Below are positions 9,577-19,760 of a DNA stretch of 64,000 nt, piece by piece. The stretch's first letter is position 1, and each line of letters opens with the position of its first letter. The DNA comes from Ustilaginoidea virens (Eukaryota > Ascomycota > Sordariomycetes > Hypocreales > Clavicipitaceae). The stretch is from NCBI RefSeq assembly GCF_000687475.1, contig NC_057321.1, positions 2,604,001 to 2,668,000 on the forward strand, read 5' to 3'. The position numbers and the translations under genes were made by a program. The notes below the pieces were generated by a model. It saw nothing but the letters and a program-made list of their open reading frames with translations. It did no database searches and was not told the origin of the DNA.

Positions 9577-10647
9577 ATGCCACCCACATTCATGTACGAC
9601 GTTCCGCTCGATGTCCAACACCAATGGCTCGAGATGACGGACTTCTCCGTCAACGATCTTCGGCGACTGGGCAATAAATACAACCAAATCTGCATTCCAA
9701 TACTAGATCCACGCTTCTTCTACGAGCGAATGATTACAGAAGGAATGGCTGCCAGAGATGCAGCTGAGCTGGACCAGAAGGCAAAAGACCGTGCCGACGA
9801 ACTAACCAGAGAGCAATATGCATTCAGTGACCAAATGCTCGGCGACAGTTTCTACCCAGGGAAAATTTGCTTGACAGCAGACTCGGCATGGCACGTTCGC
9901 CTTGCCTGCAGCTCATACAGCATACAGAGATGGATTACAGCCATTTGCTCAGCCATGTACCCTGGGGGAGTCAAGATGGCCCGAGATGGACATCCAAACA
10001 GCGACCATGGATGTTCCAAAGAAGAAGTAGAAGAAGAAGAAGAAGAAGAAGAAGAAGAAGAAGACGACGGCGAGGTCGACCTTAACTTTGAGACGCAGGA
10101 CGAACCTTATTACTACCAGATTCTCAGAAATAGCGACGGGAATCGCCACGAGGGTCGCATCATTCAGCATTTGGGAGACATAGCGGCTGCGGAACCGCTG
10201 CCGTGCTCGAAGGAAACGCCTCCATCCTCTTGTCCGTCTTCAGTCCCGCAGGAAAAGCTGCTCTTGGATGACTCGGCGTCGACACTCGCCAGCACGCTAT
10301 CCCCTCCCGACCTGTCCGCCGCCAACACGAGCCAAGAGAAGCCACCTACGGAAGAAGTCACGGCTGACAATCTGCTCCACGACGGCAAAACCGCAAGGAC
10401 CGCTGCCGCGCCTGATGCTTGCTCACCCTCGACCAGCCGAGACTCGGCACCAACGGCGGAAGGCGCGGCGCAGGCGAACGGTGACGAGCTGCAGGGTGAA
10501 TTCTCCGATGCGCAGCAGCCCGGCAGTCCGGCCCGTCGCGCGGACACGGATTCGCCAGCAAAGGGCAAAAGAAGGCGTTCTGAGGACGAGGCCCCGGATG
10601 ACAACAGGGCATGCAAGCGGAGTCGTGCGTCTCCTGAGAGGGGGTAA
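9577..10647 (+). CDS. Hypothetical protein with acidic tract and C-terminal nuclear localisation signal
   Basis: An unbroken 356-aa frame. Residues 1-140 look globular (aromatic- and charge-balanced, with NDLRRLGNKYNQICIPILDP and later FYPGKICLTADSAWHVRLAC). A run of about 13 Glu encoded by a GAA/GAG microsatellite (10020-10066) follows, then a Ser/Pro/Ala-rich low-complexity stretch, and finally a basic bipartite motif (KGKRRRSEDE...ACKRSR) at the C-terminus. The layout suggests a nuclear protein with a disordered acidic tail, perhaps binding chromatin or transcription partners; this is inference from composition only. I do not recognise the N-terminal domain. Start at 9577, or at Met 9592. 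Confidence 0.7.
   Translation: MPPTFMYDVPLDVQHQWLEMTDFSVNDLRRLGNKYNQICIPILDPRFFYERMITEGMAARDAAELDQKAKDRADELTREQYAFSDQMLGDSFYPGKICLTADSAWHVRLACSSYSIQRWITAICSAMYPGGVKMARDGHPNSDHGCSKEEVEEEEEEEEEEEDDGEVDLNFETQDEPYYYQILRNSDGNRHEGRIIQHLGDIAAAEPLPCSKETPPSSCPSSVPQEKLLLDDSASTLASTLSPPDLSAANTSQEKPPTEEVTADNLLHDGKTARTAAAPDACSPSTSRDSAPTAEGAAQANGDELQGEFSDAQQPGSPARRADTDSPAKGKRRRSEDEAPDDNRACKRSRASPERG
10020..10066 (+). repeat. GAA microsatellite encoding a poly-Glu run
   Basis: About 15 GAA/GAAGTA-type triplets lie in frame with the acidic protein. Length changes here would alter the Glu run without a frameshift. Confidence 0.85.
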
Positions 10648-11826
10648 AGGCAGCGCTGCAGGGCATGTGCGGTCTGCTGCAGACGAGCCTCGCGGCGTTG
10701 CTTGGATGCTGGCATCCAAGCGTGCGCGACACCAACCGCGGCTCAATCGGGCTTGTACTGACAGGTGATGTTTGGAATGTTACGCACCATAGCGTCTGGG
10801 CGACTATGGATCAGGGCAGCCGCGCATGCTTCCTGATGACGGATCGGTGTGTCGTCCGTCTTGTGCACGCTGCCCGTTCGTGAACCCGGCCATGCGCCCG
10901 TCCCATCTTAAACCGTCTCCACCAGAAATCGCGCTCCGATCCGTACGGTGGCGTGCGCCCCAGTCCCGCTGGCATCCGCACACACCAGCCGTTTCCAACC
11001 CGTCGTCACATACTCGAGTCCCGGTCCTCCTCACGCCCTCTGCCATGGCTGGCATGCCGATGCCCCGGGTTCCAGGCGCAGCAGCACAGCAAAGCCTGCT
11101 AAACTTTTTTTTCCCTGGCCCCCCTTTTCCAAATCCCCCGTTCAACTTGCATTCAGTCCCCGCGGACCTGCCGACAAGACGCCTCCCTGTACCGCCTGAC
11201 CTGCGGCGCTGTACGTCTGGTTGCCCCCGGTGCAAGTATGCCAAGCCGTATAGACATCAGAGCTATGAACGTGCGGTGACGCCGCCACGCTGCTTATAGT
11301 CGGCAGCTGCCCTCGGAGACGAGGCATCCGCCGAAACTCGACTGTACAGAGGAATGTGTCAGGAATGTGTCCCGGCACTCGGTGAATTAGCGCTGCGGCC
11401 CTCGATACGAGGCTGGCTGGACGCACCATGACTAGACGACCTAGCGTATAAATACAGTATATATATATGAAACGCATATGACGCTACCCTGTGCCTGACC
11501 CAAGTCGCACCACAGTGATGACACCGACCAGGCTGGTATAGTTGCAGATTACAGTATCGTCACCGACCAGTCTGGTATGTATGTAAGCGCTGTTGGCTAT
11601 TAAAAGAGATGCAGCTGGCGTCTAGTGCCAGCGGACAGTCGACAATGGACAGTGGACACGACATGGACAGGAACTCGTTGATGCTAATCATACACGCGCA
11701 GACGCAAGCCTGTCGTCCGCGAAAAAAATATACAAGTTCAAAAAGTTCCTTCCAATAGGTCAAACAGGCCAAACACAAAATGCTTCCCATGTGCGTATGC
11801 AAAATATAAAGGACAGACCACCCGGG
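10648..11826. other. Intergenic region between convergent genes
   Basis: No supported gene. Visible items are a TATATATATATGA string near 11457-11470, and a pair of related units CACCGACCAG-CTGGTAT at about 11521-11540 and 11561-11578. Some of this will be 3' untranslated sequence of the acidic protein gene (+) and the sulfatase-like gene (-). Confidence 0.55.
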
Positions 11827-14442
11827 CTACTCGGACCACGGCCCGTACCGCCACCGCTTGCTGTTTTCCTCGACCCACCACCTCGACACAAAGGCCGCTT
11901 CCTCGGCCCACTCGGCCGTCTCGACGCCGTGGCTGTCCTCAATCTTTTCCAGAAACGAAGCAAAGTTGAAGCCCGCAATGGGGTGCTGCTCCTTGGGATC
12001 CGAGCTGACGTTGGTCAACTGCCACTCAATGTTGTCAATGACCGGCACGATGAGCCGCAGGCTCGGCTGTCGGGCGTCGCGCACGCTGAGCATGGCGCGG
12101 CCGGGGTTGAGAATGGTGAATTGCCAGTTTCCTCGGCCGTCGGGCCCGGCCTTTTCCTGCTTCCGCAAGAGCGACTGTCCCTCGTAGTTGGCCATCAGGT
12201 CTCTCAGCGCGCGCTTGTGGGCCGCGCCGAGGGATTTCGTCTCCACGAGCACGTCGAGGATCGTGGGCAGGATCTGCGACGCAATCACCGGCTCGTCCAC
12301 GCTCATGGCCGGCAGGTGAGGGTGCGAGATGACCAGCGGCACGTGGTTGCTGCCGACGTTGGGGTTGTAGTATGCCGACACGATGTCGTTTTCGGGCATC
12401 GACAGGCCGTGGTCGCCGAGCACGACGAGCAGCGTCTCGTTGGCCACATTGTGCTCGTCGAGCATGCCTACAATCTTGGCCAGCCACCGGTCGTCGTAGC
12501 CAATGGCGTTGAGGTAGTGCGACAGGTCGTCGTGGCCCGTCTTGGACAGAGGCACGTACGTTTCGTTTCGAGGCATCCCAAAGGGGTGGTGGCTTGTGCT
12601 GGTGATGTGCGTCAGGAAGACGCGTTCCTTCTTCTTCTCCGCAGAGGCAAAGGCGTCGCGGATGTAGTCCTCCAAAGGCGCCTCAACCATTCCAAAGTAG
12701 TTGACGTCGGGCAAATCAACGCGGCCAAACTTGGCCTTGTCGCTCTTGAGGTACTCCCTGTCGATGAGGCGGTCCGCGGGGAATCCCAGCTTGAGCATCA
12801 AATCGCCAAACTTGTCAAAGTCGAACGTGACGGACTGCATGAAGCTGGAAACCCATTTGTAACCGACGAATGGCTCGTCGTCCTTGGCACCGTCCACGTG
12901 ATTGAGCGCCTCGAAAATCTGGGCCAGACACGGCTGGTAGATGTGGTGGTTGTACTCGAGGTTAAAGTCGGCCAACAGGGGCGTGACGCCGCAAAGCGTG
13001 CCCGTCAGGCTCTTGAGGGTATATGTTGCCGTCGTGTAAGCGTTGTTGAAGCTGATGCCGCCGCGGGCCCTTCTTGTCTCGTGCTCGAAGCCGTCGTCGT
13101 AGTCTCCGGTGAGGTAGTTGGCCGTTGGGGTCAGCGTTGCCAGTCTTTCCTCGACCTCCTTGGGCATGTGACCGGGGACATAGGTGTCCGACAGCTTGGC
13201 GTCAATCATGCCGTGTTTTTTCAGGGGAAACACGTCCTTCCTGGTGCTCTCCAAGAAGATGATGACGACGTGGCGGATTTCGACATCTCCGAGCTTCTCT
13301 CGCAGCAGGGGTAACAGCTCCGAGCCGAGGTTGGAAATCTTCAGGGGATCGGCGGATGCGTTGTAGTGCTTTTTCGACTTGTACCAATCGTCGAACCCAG
13401 GAATCTTGGGTTCTTGCGAGAGCCAGGGTAGCGGCGTGGGGGGGAGCAGGGCTGTACGGTTATCCCACTCATAGTTGATCCCGTTGTTGTAGTAGGGCAA
13501 AAGATGCTTCAGGTTTGGCGAGGTGGAGGAAAAGTCGACAAAGGGTAGGAGAATCGAGGTCCACGACAAGAAGATGAGGGAGCTTTCGTGCGGTCGTATC
13601 GCTGTGCACACAACTTGTGCGATGAGCACAATGGCCACCAAGGCGTACGATGCCGCCCGCAGCAGCGGCATGCACCTTCGGGGTTTCCCCTCGCGGGCAG
13701 ATGCACGCTCCAACGACTCTTTTGGCCATTTCACGTCGTCGTTGTCGTCGTTGTCGTCGTCGTAGCTGTCATCGAGGGCTGTGTATTCGACGATGGATCC
13801 ACTACCTTGAGGCCTGCGCAGCACGAACCTCCTCAAGGGCCACTTGAGCGTGTCTGTAGCCATGCCAGCGACGAGATACAAGAGGTCCTGCAGAGCCCAG
13901 GCGGTCAACACTGCGCAGCTAGCGACGGTCACCAGGGTCAGGAGCCCCGACAGGAGCAAGGCGCGCGAAGACGCATCGCTGGCGAAGGCAATGTTGCGCC
14001 AATGGACCTCCGCGCCCGTCAGCAGAAAGAAGCAGACGTTGAAGACGCCCAAGGCGGTGGCGATCGGGGCCAGCAGCCAAGCCAGCGTCTTGCCGGCGAG
14101 CTGCACCCAACGAGCGCCGTTCAAACAAGACTTGTCGAAAAGAAAGCGAAACAGCAGTATCAGGAGCAGGTCCTGGGCAAAGAATGAAAAGCTCCATCGC
14201 TTGAAATGAACGGCTGAAAGGGCTGACTTGTGAGAGCAAATGTGGACGACTTTGGAGCCGAGAACGCAGACGGTCGGCAGGGCGAAGGCGAATCGTCGAT
14301 TGAAGAAACGAGTGACGAGCCCCGAGAGCAGTCTCCCCGTGGACAGGCAAGGAGTGCTTGGGGACGGCGACGGTAATCGGTCTGCCGAGGACGCGTGCCG
14401 TCTAGGGCGCGGAGACAGTCGTCCGCTGGCGCTCAAGTCCAT
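11827..14442 (-). CDS. LTA-synthase-like sulfatase-superfamily membrane protein
   Basis: The frame stays open upstream to 14649, but that extension runs through a poly-A/T tract and encodes poly-Phe, so I take Met at 14442, giving 871 aa. After a Ser/Arg-rich cytosolic start come about five membrane segments (for example FSFFAQDLLLILLFRFLF, LLAPIATALGVFNVCFFLL, LLSGLLTLVTVASCAVL, ALVAIVLIAQVVCTAI). From about residue 390 follows an extracytoplasmic alkaline-phosphatase/sulfatase fold. VVIIFLESTRKD places Thr400 where sulfatases have the modified Cys, as in bacterial lipoteichoic acid synthases; GDHG at 676-679 is the conserved metal-binding motif. The five-TM plus Thr architecture is that of LTA-synthase-like phosphoglycerol or phosphoethanolamine transferases. 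In fungi the substrate is unknown; a cell-surface lipid or glycan headgroup transfer is the likely chemistry. Confidence 0.85.
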   Translation of the reverse strand: MDLSASGRLSPRPRRHASSADRLPSPSPSTPCLSTGRLLSGLVTRFFNRRFAFALPTVCVLGSKVVHICSHKSALSAVHFKRWSFSFFAQDLLLILLFRFLFDKSCLNGARWVQLAGKTLAWLLAPIATALGVFNVCFFLLTGAEVHWRNIAFASDASSRALLLSGLLTLVTVASCAVLTAWALQDLLYLVAGMATDTLKWPLRRFVLRRPQGSGSIVEYTALDDSYDDDNDDNDDVKWPKESLERASAREGKPRRCMPLLRAASYALVAIVLIAQVVCTAIRPHESSLIFLSWTSILLPFVDFSSTSPNLKHLLPYYNNGINYEWDNRTALLPPTPLPWLSQEPKIPGFDDWYKSKKHYNASADPLKISNLGSELLPLLREKLGDVEIRHVVIIFLESTRKDVFPLKKHGMIDAKLSDTYVPGHMPKEVEERLATLTPTANYLTGDYDDGFEHETRRARGGISFNNAYTTATYTLKSLTGTLCGVTPLLADFNLEYNHHIYQPCLAQIFEALNHVDGAKDDEPFVGYKWVSSFMQSVTFDFDKFGDLMLKLGFPADRLIDREYLKSDKAKFGRVDLPDVNYFGMVEAPLEDYIRDAFASAEKKKERVFLTHITSTSHHPFGMPRNETYVPLSKTGHDDLSHYLNAIGYDDRWLAKIVGMLDEHNVANETLLVVLGDHGLSMPENDIVSAYYNPNVGSNHVPLVISHPHLPAMSVDEPVIASQILPTILDVLVETKSLGAAHKRALRDLMANYEGQSLLRKQEKAGPDGRGNWQFTILNPGRAMLSVRDARQPSLRLIVPVIDNIEWQLTNVSSDPKEQHPIAGFNFASFLEKIEDSHGVETAEWAEEAAFVSRWWVEENSKRWRYGPWSE

Positions 14443-14502
14443 GCCTGCACATGAGTTGAGAGAACGGGGGGGGGTTATGGAGGTTTGGAAACCAGGGGAA
14501 AG

Positions 14503-14562
14503 GGAAAAAAAAAAGAAAAAAAGAAAAAAAAAAAAAAAGTACGGAGCACGGAGTACGGAGTA
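14503..14562. repeat. A-rich tract followed by ACGGAGT repeats
   Basis: A(n)G-interrupted adenine run of about 35 bp, then three ACGGAGT/ACGGAGC heptamers. It lies just upstream of the chosen start of the sulfatase-like gene and causes the artefactual N-terminal extension of that frame. Confidence 0.8.
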
Positions 14563-17500
14563 GGGATGAGGAAAGCAGTCACGCTCCATCGGCGGGGGGG
14601 TGTTTCTGCAGGCAGGCACGACCGAACAAACGAACCCTGGGGCAGCCACACCCGAATGCCACTTGCCACAGGCTGCGCTTCAGGCACAGCCTTGGCCTTG
14701 GCTGCCCCGGGCGGGCAGGCGCATTGGCTCCTCTGGCTCCAGTGGCGTCGTTCCAGACTTGCAAAGGAGCGGCCATACATGAGGCTACTACATAAGGCTT
14801 ATGCGAGTTGGACAGCTAGTGGGCCAAGACCCTTCAGCTGGGCAGCAGGTCACGGTAAGTACGGAGTACATGCAAGTACCCTCTTCACTCGCCTGTTCAA
14901 AGGGGGCCGGCAACACTCCTGCTCCGTTCGCAAACAAGTTCGGCAAAAGCTGCTGTTTGCACACACACTTTCTTGACCAAGTGAAGACGGAATACCCACA
15001 TCCGAAAAGGGGCTTGAAGTGCTGGCGAGTACCAGACGCGTTGCACACCAGAAGTCCAGGGCCCATGACATATTGGAGAGTGGGTGGGGGGGAAAGGGGG
15101 GCTCCATCTTTTCATTGGCTCGCCATGCCCGTCGCCGGCCCAGCAATCAGGAAGTTTGCTTGATCTACGGACTACCAGACTCTGACTGCGCGGATCTCGT
15201 ACTAGGGAGTGGATTGGAGTGGGACAGCGCGGATTTGGCCGAGCTGAAAGAAATCAGGGCCGTCGCACCCAAACCAACACCCAAACCAACAGGTCAATGG
15301 TCTGAAACAGCTGATCAACAACGAGGCGGCGCTGCTGGCTTGTTGGTTCAGCGCGAAGCCAAGCAATCAATCAGGTCCCTGTCAAGACGCGTGCCCGTTT
15401 TCCCTTTTCGTCGGCGTTGCTACTTGGACTCTCTCATCCCTGACGCCTGACCTGACTCGGCAGGGGCTTGTCGATTCAGCCTCTTGCCAATGCCACACGC
15501 CACCTGCTTCACAGGGATGCGTCGGGATGCGTCACGTGAGCATTGATGCCTTGGCGGCCTAACCACGGGGGCCTTCTCCACCACGCTGATCATTGATGCT
15601 GACACGGGGCCCTTTTGGGTGAAACACATGAATAAGTGCCCAGTCTGAGGGAGGCTTGGCGAGACGATCACTGCCGACTTGGCCTACACCACCGGTCATC
15701 TCCACCTGTGGCGCCTGAGGCTAAGATTCAGATGCTTGTTAGTAATAAGATTGACGGTTTGCTGAGAGCGCGTCCGCCGTCAGGCATCCCCCGCAGAGGT
15801 ACCGTACCTACACCTACTTGGTCAGGTAGGGTTAGGTTAGGAGGTAAGCGCCTAAATAGTTGCTGATATCATGCACTCAAAGGCCATCCCGTCATGGCCG
15901 CTGCTAGCGATCCTCCTATTCAGTACTTGCCAAACTGCTCCTCGTCCCTGTTAACGCATAGGTTCCGAAGCCGGCCAGTCGGGATTCCCTATCGGCCACG
16001 CAAAGGGGATCAATTTCGTTACTGCGGCGGCTCCACAGCTTACAACGCGCGGACGGAACCCATATTCAAGCCCTTGGGAGACTGTAGCCCTCCGGTTTTG
16101 CCCATCGGGTGGCGGAGCAAAGAAGAGTGGCTGTTATATAGTCGGATTCACCTCGCGCAAACAGCAAGTAGCAGCTGGGCTCGCGCGAGTTGCTCGGAAT
16201 ACAAGACGTCGGAGAAATGTAGAAGGAGTCAATCACTTGCCAGAACGGTCGAAACAACCCTCTGCTCTGCAGTCCAGAAGTCAAGTCTCAGGCAACAGGC
16301 TCGAACCGAAATCGGGCCACAAGATAGGTGTACCCAAGGAACGGCCCCTGCACGAGATGCACATTTGAGTCTCGAGCTATGACAGTCCATGTTTGTTCTG
16401 TCGAGATGGTATCAACGAGCCGAACAAGAGCTTGCGCGAGACTCGTTCAGCGACTCGGGGGTTCTCTCGGCAAGCTTTATGATTGTGCAAGGCGGGCCAA
16501 CGATGGCGGGCCAACGATGGCGAGGCAGGAGGAAACGCGGCCGGAAGATGGCAATCGAGAAACGAACTATGTAATGTGTTGGACACGGTCGGGGATGAGG
16601 GCTGCATGGCCGGGGCGCCCGCGGACAATTGAAGTCGTCGTTTGCTGACGAAGCGAAATGCACCGCGTCAATGATTCCAGCCCGAAGAGCATATCCCGCC
16701 CTGTCTGGACCCGTCGTGCGCTAGCCGTCTCGGAACGCGGCCTCGCTGGACCGTTGGCCGCAGGGCTTCCCTCGATGTTCCTCGCAAAACAAGGGGAGAT
16801 GGGCTAGCGAGTGATGGTTTTCGTTGACGAGGCTTCGCAGGTCGCCATTGGTTTTTTTTTTCCCCGATGATCATGTGTCCAATGCAACGGCGCCACGGGG
16901 CGATGAAGAATCCGGGGTCAGACGGCAACGTTGCAAGTCGTCGAGTTGTCGAATTGACGACACTGGATGACGATGTGGTTGGTTGGTTGGTTGGTGGTGC
17001 GAGTCTGCGGAACGGAAAACAACCCGACAGCCTCGGTCGGTGCCTTGGAGGTAAGGCTGCCGCGCAGGTTGCCAGCCAGCCTCGGGAGCACAAATTACGA
17101 AATCGCAACCCGCCATTACGCAGCAGCCTCGCTGGTGCCTAGTCGGCCGGGCGACTTGGAACCCATGCAAAACCAAAACCGATTGACTCGCTGCACCAAG
17201 GCAGGCGCCCCCAAACCAGCCCGACAGAGCAGACCAACGCGACCCCAAGGCGTCAAGACAAGCCTCCTCGCTTGGTCGACGAGTTTTGCCGCAACAGGCC
17301 AGGCGGAGACGTGCCGCCGATCGGGCTGGGGGACGTGGACCCTTGTGAGCTGACTCCAGCCACCAAAGTCAAAACGTCAAGCATCCCGACGACGCTTACC
17401 GTCGACAATGGCAACGTTCCGCCTATGTCAGCGGCGCCTCGCTAGCCACTTCCCTGACGCATGGACACCCTTGACGGCGACTCGCGCCCGGCCGGTTGAT

Positions 17501-17982
17501 GCGATGCCCAAGAAGATACGAACCGGTGGCTACCGCGACGAGGGTCCACTCGTGTCGCGGATCAACAAAACATGTGCGGACTTGGCCGAATCACGCTGAC
17601 GCAAACCCCAGCCGATACTATAATAAACCTCGAGGCTGTGGAAGTGGCGGGAAAATTTGCTCAGAACAGGTTAAAGAAGGGGCTTTCAGCTCGCCCGCTA
17701 AGTGGGACGAATGCCGTTCGTATCCGTGCAGGCTAGTTGCGCCGACTCCCGAACCTCCGGGCTCTCCGCAAGTGGTAGCCTCGTGGCTACCCCTTCCAAC
17801 GGCCAACAAGGCAGTGCTTGGCTTCATGGCTTGCGATATTCGCCCGATGGCAGTGCAAGGCTTGGCCATTTGTGAAAATACGAAGCACACCAGCAGACGC
17901 ACACGACGCCACGCTTCCGCTATCCGAATAAGTCGGAACGAATGTGGTTCCGGCGTGTCAAGCGAACACCGGAGAAGCTTGC

Positions 17983-17989
17983 TATAAAT
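17983..17989 (+). promoter_or_regulatory. TATA box of the second secreted-protein gene
   Basis: TATAAAT lies about 130 bp upstream of the ATG at 18119. It is followed by a C/T-rich, CTCATCGCCTCACAACC-type leader and an A-rich stretch right before the ATG, the usual layout of a strongly expressed fungal gene. Confidence 0.6.
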
Positions 17990-18118
17990 GAGGAGCTGTC
18001 TTCTCGCGTTCACCTTCATTCCTGGCATCTCTCATCGCCTCACAACCAACTTTCCCAAGACAGACAGTGAATTCTACCAGACGCCAAAAAAAAAATAAAA
18101 AAACACCAGCAGACGAAA

Positions 18119-18446
18119 ATGAAGTTTTTCCTTCCCAGTGTTGCTCTCGCAGCTCTAGCTGCCGCCTCGCCTACTGGCTCCGACGGCTGCAAGCCAGCTA
18201 CCTACCGCTGTGACCATCACACCCAGACTGGCCAGCCGGGCTGGGATGTCTGCAACACCAGCGGACAGTGGGTGGTGAGTAGCCCCTTTGCTGTCCAGTT
18301 GAGGCCTGATGCCCGAGAAGGAGCAAGAGCATTTGCGCTGACGGGAGTCTTAGTTTGCTGGGTACTGCCCACCGAAAACTATTTGCAAGTTCGACCGCCA
18401 GAATGGCAGCCCCTACTGCGTGCCTCCCGGCTTCCAAATCCCTTAG
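18119..18446 (+). CDS. Small secreted six-cysteine protein, two exons
   Basis: Exons 18119-18274 and 18354-18446 are joined over a 79-nt intron (GTGAGT...CTTAG, phase 0), giving 82 aa. A signal peptide (MKFFLPSVALAALAAASP) is followed by a mature part of about 64 residues with six cysteines at 24, 31, 45, 57, 63 and 74. The pattern C-x-PATYRC, W-x-VCNTSGQWV, G-x-CPPKTIC, NGSPYCVPPGF matches a family of short secreted proteins widespread in ascomycetes whose function I cannot name; three disulfides are expected. The intron splits the conserved W-V/F-A-G block, so a reader of single frames misses the second half. The TATA box and A-rich leader suggest good expression. No toxin or enzyme activity is implied by what I see. 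Confidence 0.85.
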
Positions 18447-19750
18447 ACTGGAGTGGACGGGGTCTGCTCCCGATGGTGCGTCTGTCGGATATGTCGGGGG
18501 TTTTTGACCAGGTGTGGCTCTGTAATGTTGCAAAGTGCGAATTAGGATAGTGCGAATTAGGATAGTGATGTGAATGAAACTCTCTGTTGGATCATCTCGG
18601 CTCGGCACTGGTAGTCGGCTGCCTTGCCTGTTCGTGAATCGTGACCGTGCCTGCACGTATGTGAGGGGAAGCATGCGGTGGTTAAGAGCCAGGCACCAAC
18701 AGAATAGACCGCACAACACTCCAACTAGTTCTTTGACTTTTGCAAACTGGTCATGTTGGCCAAACGCTGCCGATGGGGACGTTTCGTCCTCAGCCGCAAG
18801 CTCTTTGACGCCGGATAGGGATAGTCATGTGCTTGCACGCAGCCTCTTGCCGCCTTCGCGTTGGCTTCACATCATTCCCCTCGCGTACGAGTGAGCCAGC
18901 GCAAGCAGCGTGCATCGGCAGTCGCAAACCAGCTGCGCAAACTCGACCGAGCAAAGTGGTTATTTGGGCATCCCGGGAACTCGCATCCCTTGGAGCGCAG
19001 AGCCCAGATATTCAATCGACTTGAACTGCCGTGGCTTATTACGTACCGGGCCGCACCCTGTTTGTGCGTTGTCGCCAGCCTGGATGGCATTCAGTGGTTG
19101 TGTTGACGGGTACCGGAAAGTGTGACGTCACATCAATGCGGCAGGTTCCCGGCCATACTGGGTTGGCTGTATTGGTTGGCTGGATACCTAAAAATAGATT
19201 GTACCTAGATCCAAAGTCACGTGCACTCGCACCCCATCCTGACTTGTGCTTTCTCGTAGCTCGCTGTAGCTATTCCTGTATCCGTAATGAGAAGCAGTTA
19301 AAGAAAAAAATGCCGCCACGGAACAAGAGGTATAACCAGCCGCACTTATCGCAGCGCCTCACTGTTGGCGCCACAACTCCTGCGGACCCTGCATAAGCAT
19401 CGGGATATTTCTGCGTCGCTTGTTTTTCATGTTGTATCAAATGAGCATGCCGCCCCTGCGCGCCGTGCGCTGCAGCCAATCATGCTCCCAAGACCCAAGT
19501 CGGTGAGACGCGCGAGCCGAGCACTTTGATTCATCCCCAGAGTCACGCACAGTAATAAGACATGGCCTAGCTCCTGCTGCGCGCTCGCAATCCCTCGCCG
19601 TGGGATTGCGCTCTTGCATCCGCATCTTGTCGATGGCTGTCACCCAGAGCTGCTGCCAGATGCACCAGACACGTAGGTGCAGAGGAAATGAAATGTCGAG
19701 GCTGCTCCCCTCATTCCACCGCTATTGACTGTTCTGATGTTGTTGCCTCG
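18447..19750. other. Intergenic region, no supported gene
   Basis: Mixed GC sequence downstream of the secreted-protein gene with a tandem TGCGAATTAGGATAG pair at about 18535-18566. Short open frames on both strands show no recognisable domain. Confidence 0.5.
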
Positions 19751-19760
19751 GTGTACTCTG
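19751..19760. repeat. 10-bp target-site duplication, left copy (Mutator-like element 1)
   Basis: GGTGTACTCT here and GGTGTACTTT at 20614-20623 flank the element, differing by one C/T. Confidence 0.6.

Larger units (their letters stand above)
14443..18118. other. Long GC-rich intergenic region, no supported gene
   Basis: About 3.7 kb separates the divergent sulfatase-like gene and the second secreted-protein gene. Open frames are short, overlap in many frames and have low-complexity composition. Local items are the A-tract and GTACGGAGTA repeats near 14500-14870, a GGTTAGGTTAGG-like string near 15826, a tandem GGCGGGCCAACGAT pair at about 16493-16522, a TTGG tetramer run at about 16978-16994, and the secreted-protein promoter at the right end. 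A multi-exon gene with short exons could be hidden here. Confidence 0.5.

Noticed and set aside
11791..13314. 507-codon open frame on + opposite the sulfatase-like gene
   Set aside because: It mirrors the GC-rich sulfatase-like coding sequence on the other strand and is Val/Gly/Arg-rich without a domain; the minus-strand frame has clear motifs.
14443..14649. N-terminal extension of the sulfatase-like protein
   Set aside because: It encodes poly-Phe from a simple A/T tract and ends in repeats; the Met at 14442 begins a sensible cytosolic N-terminus.
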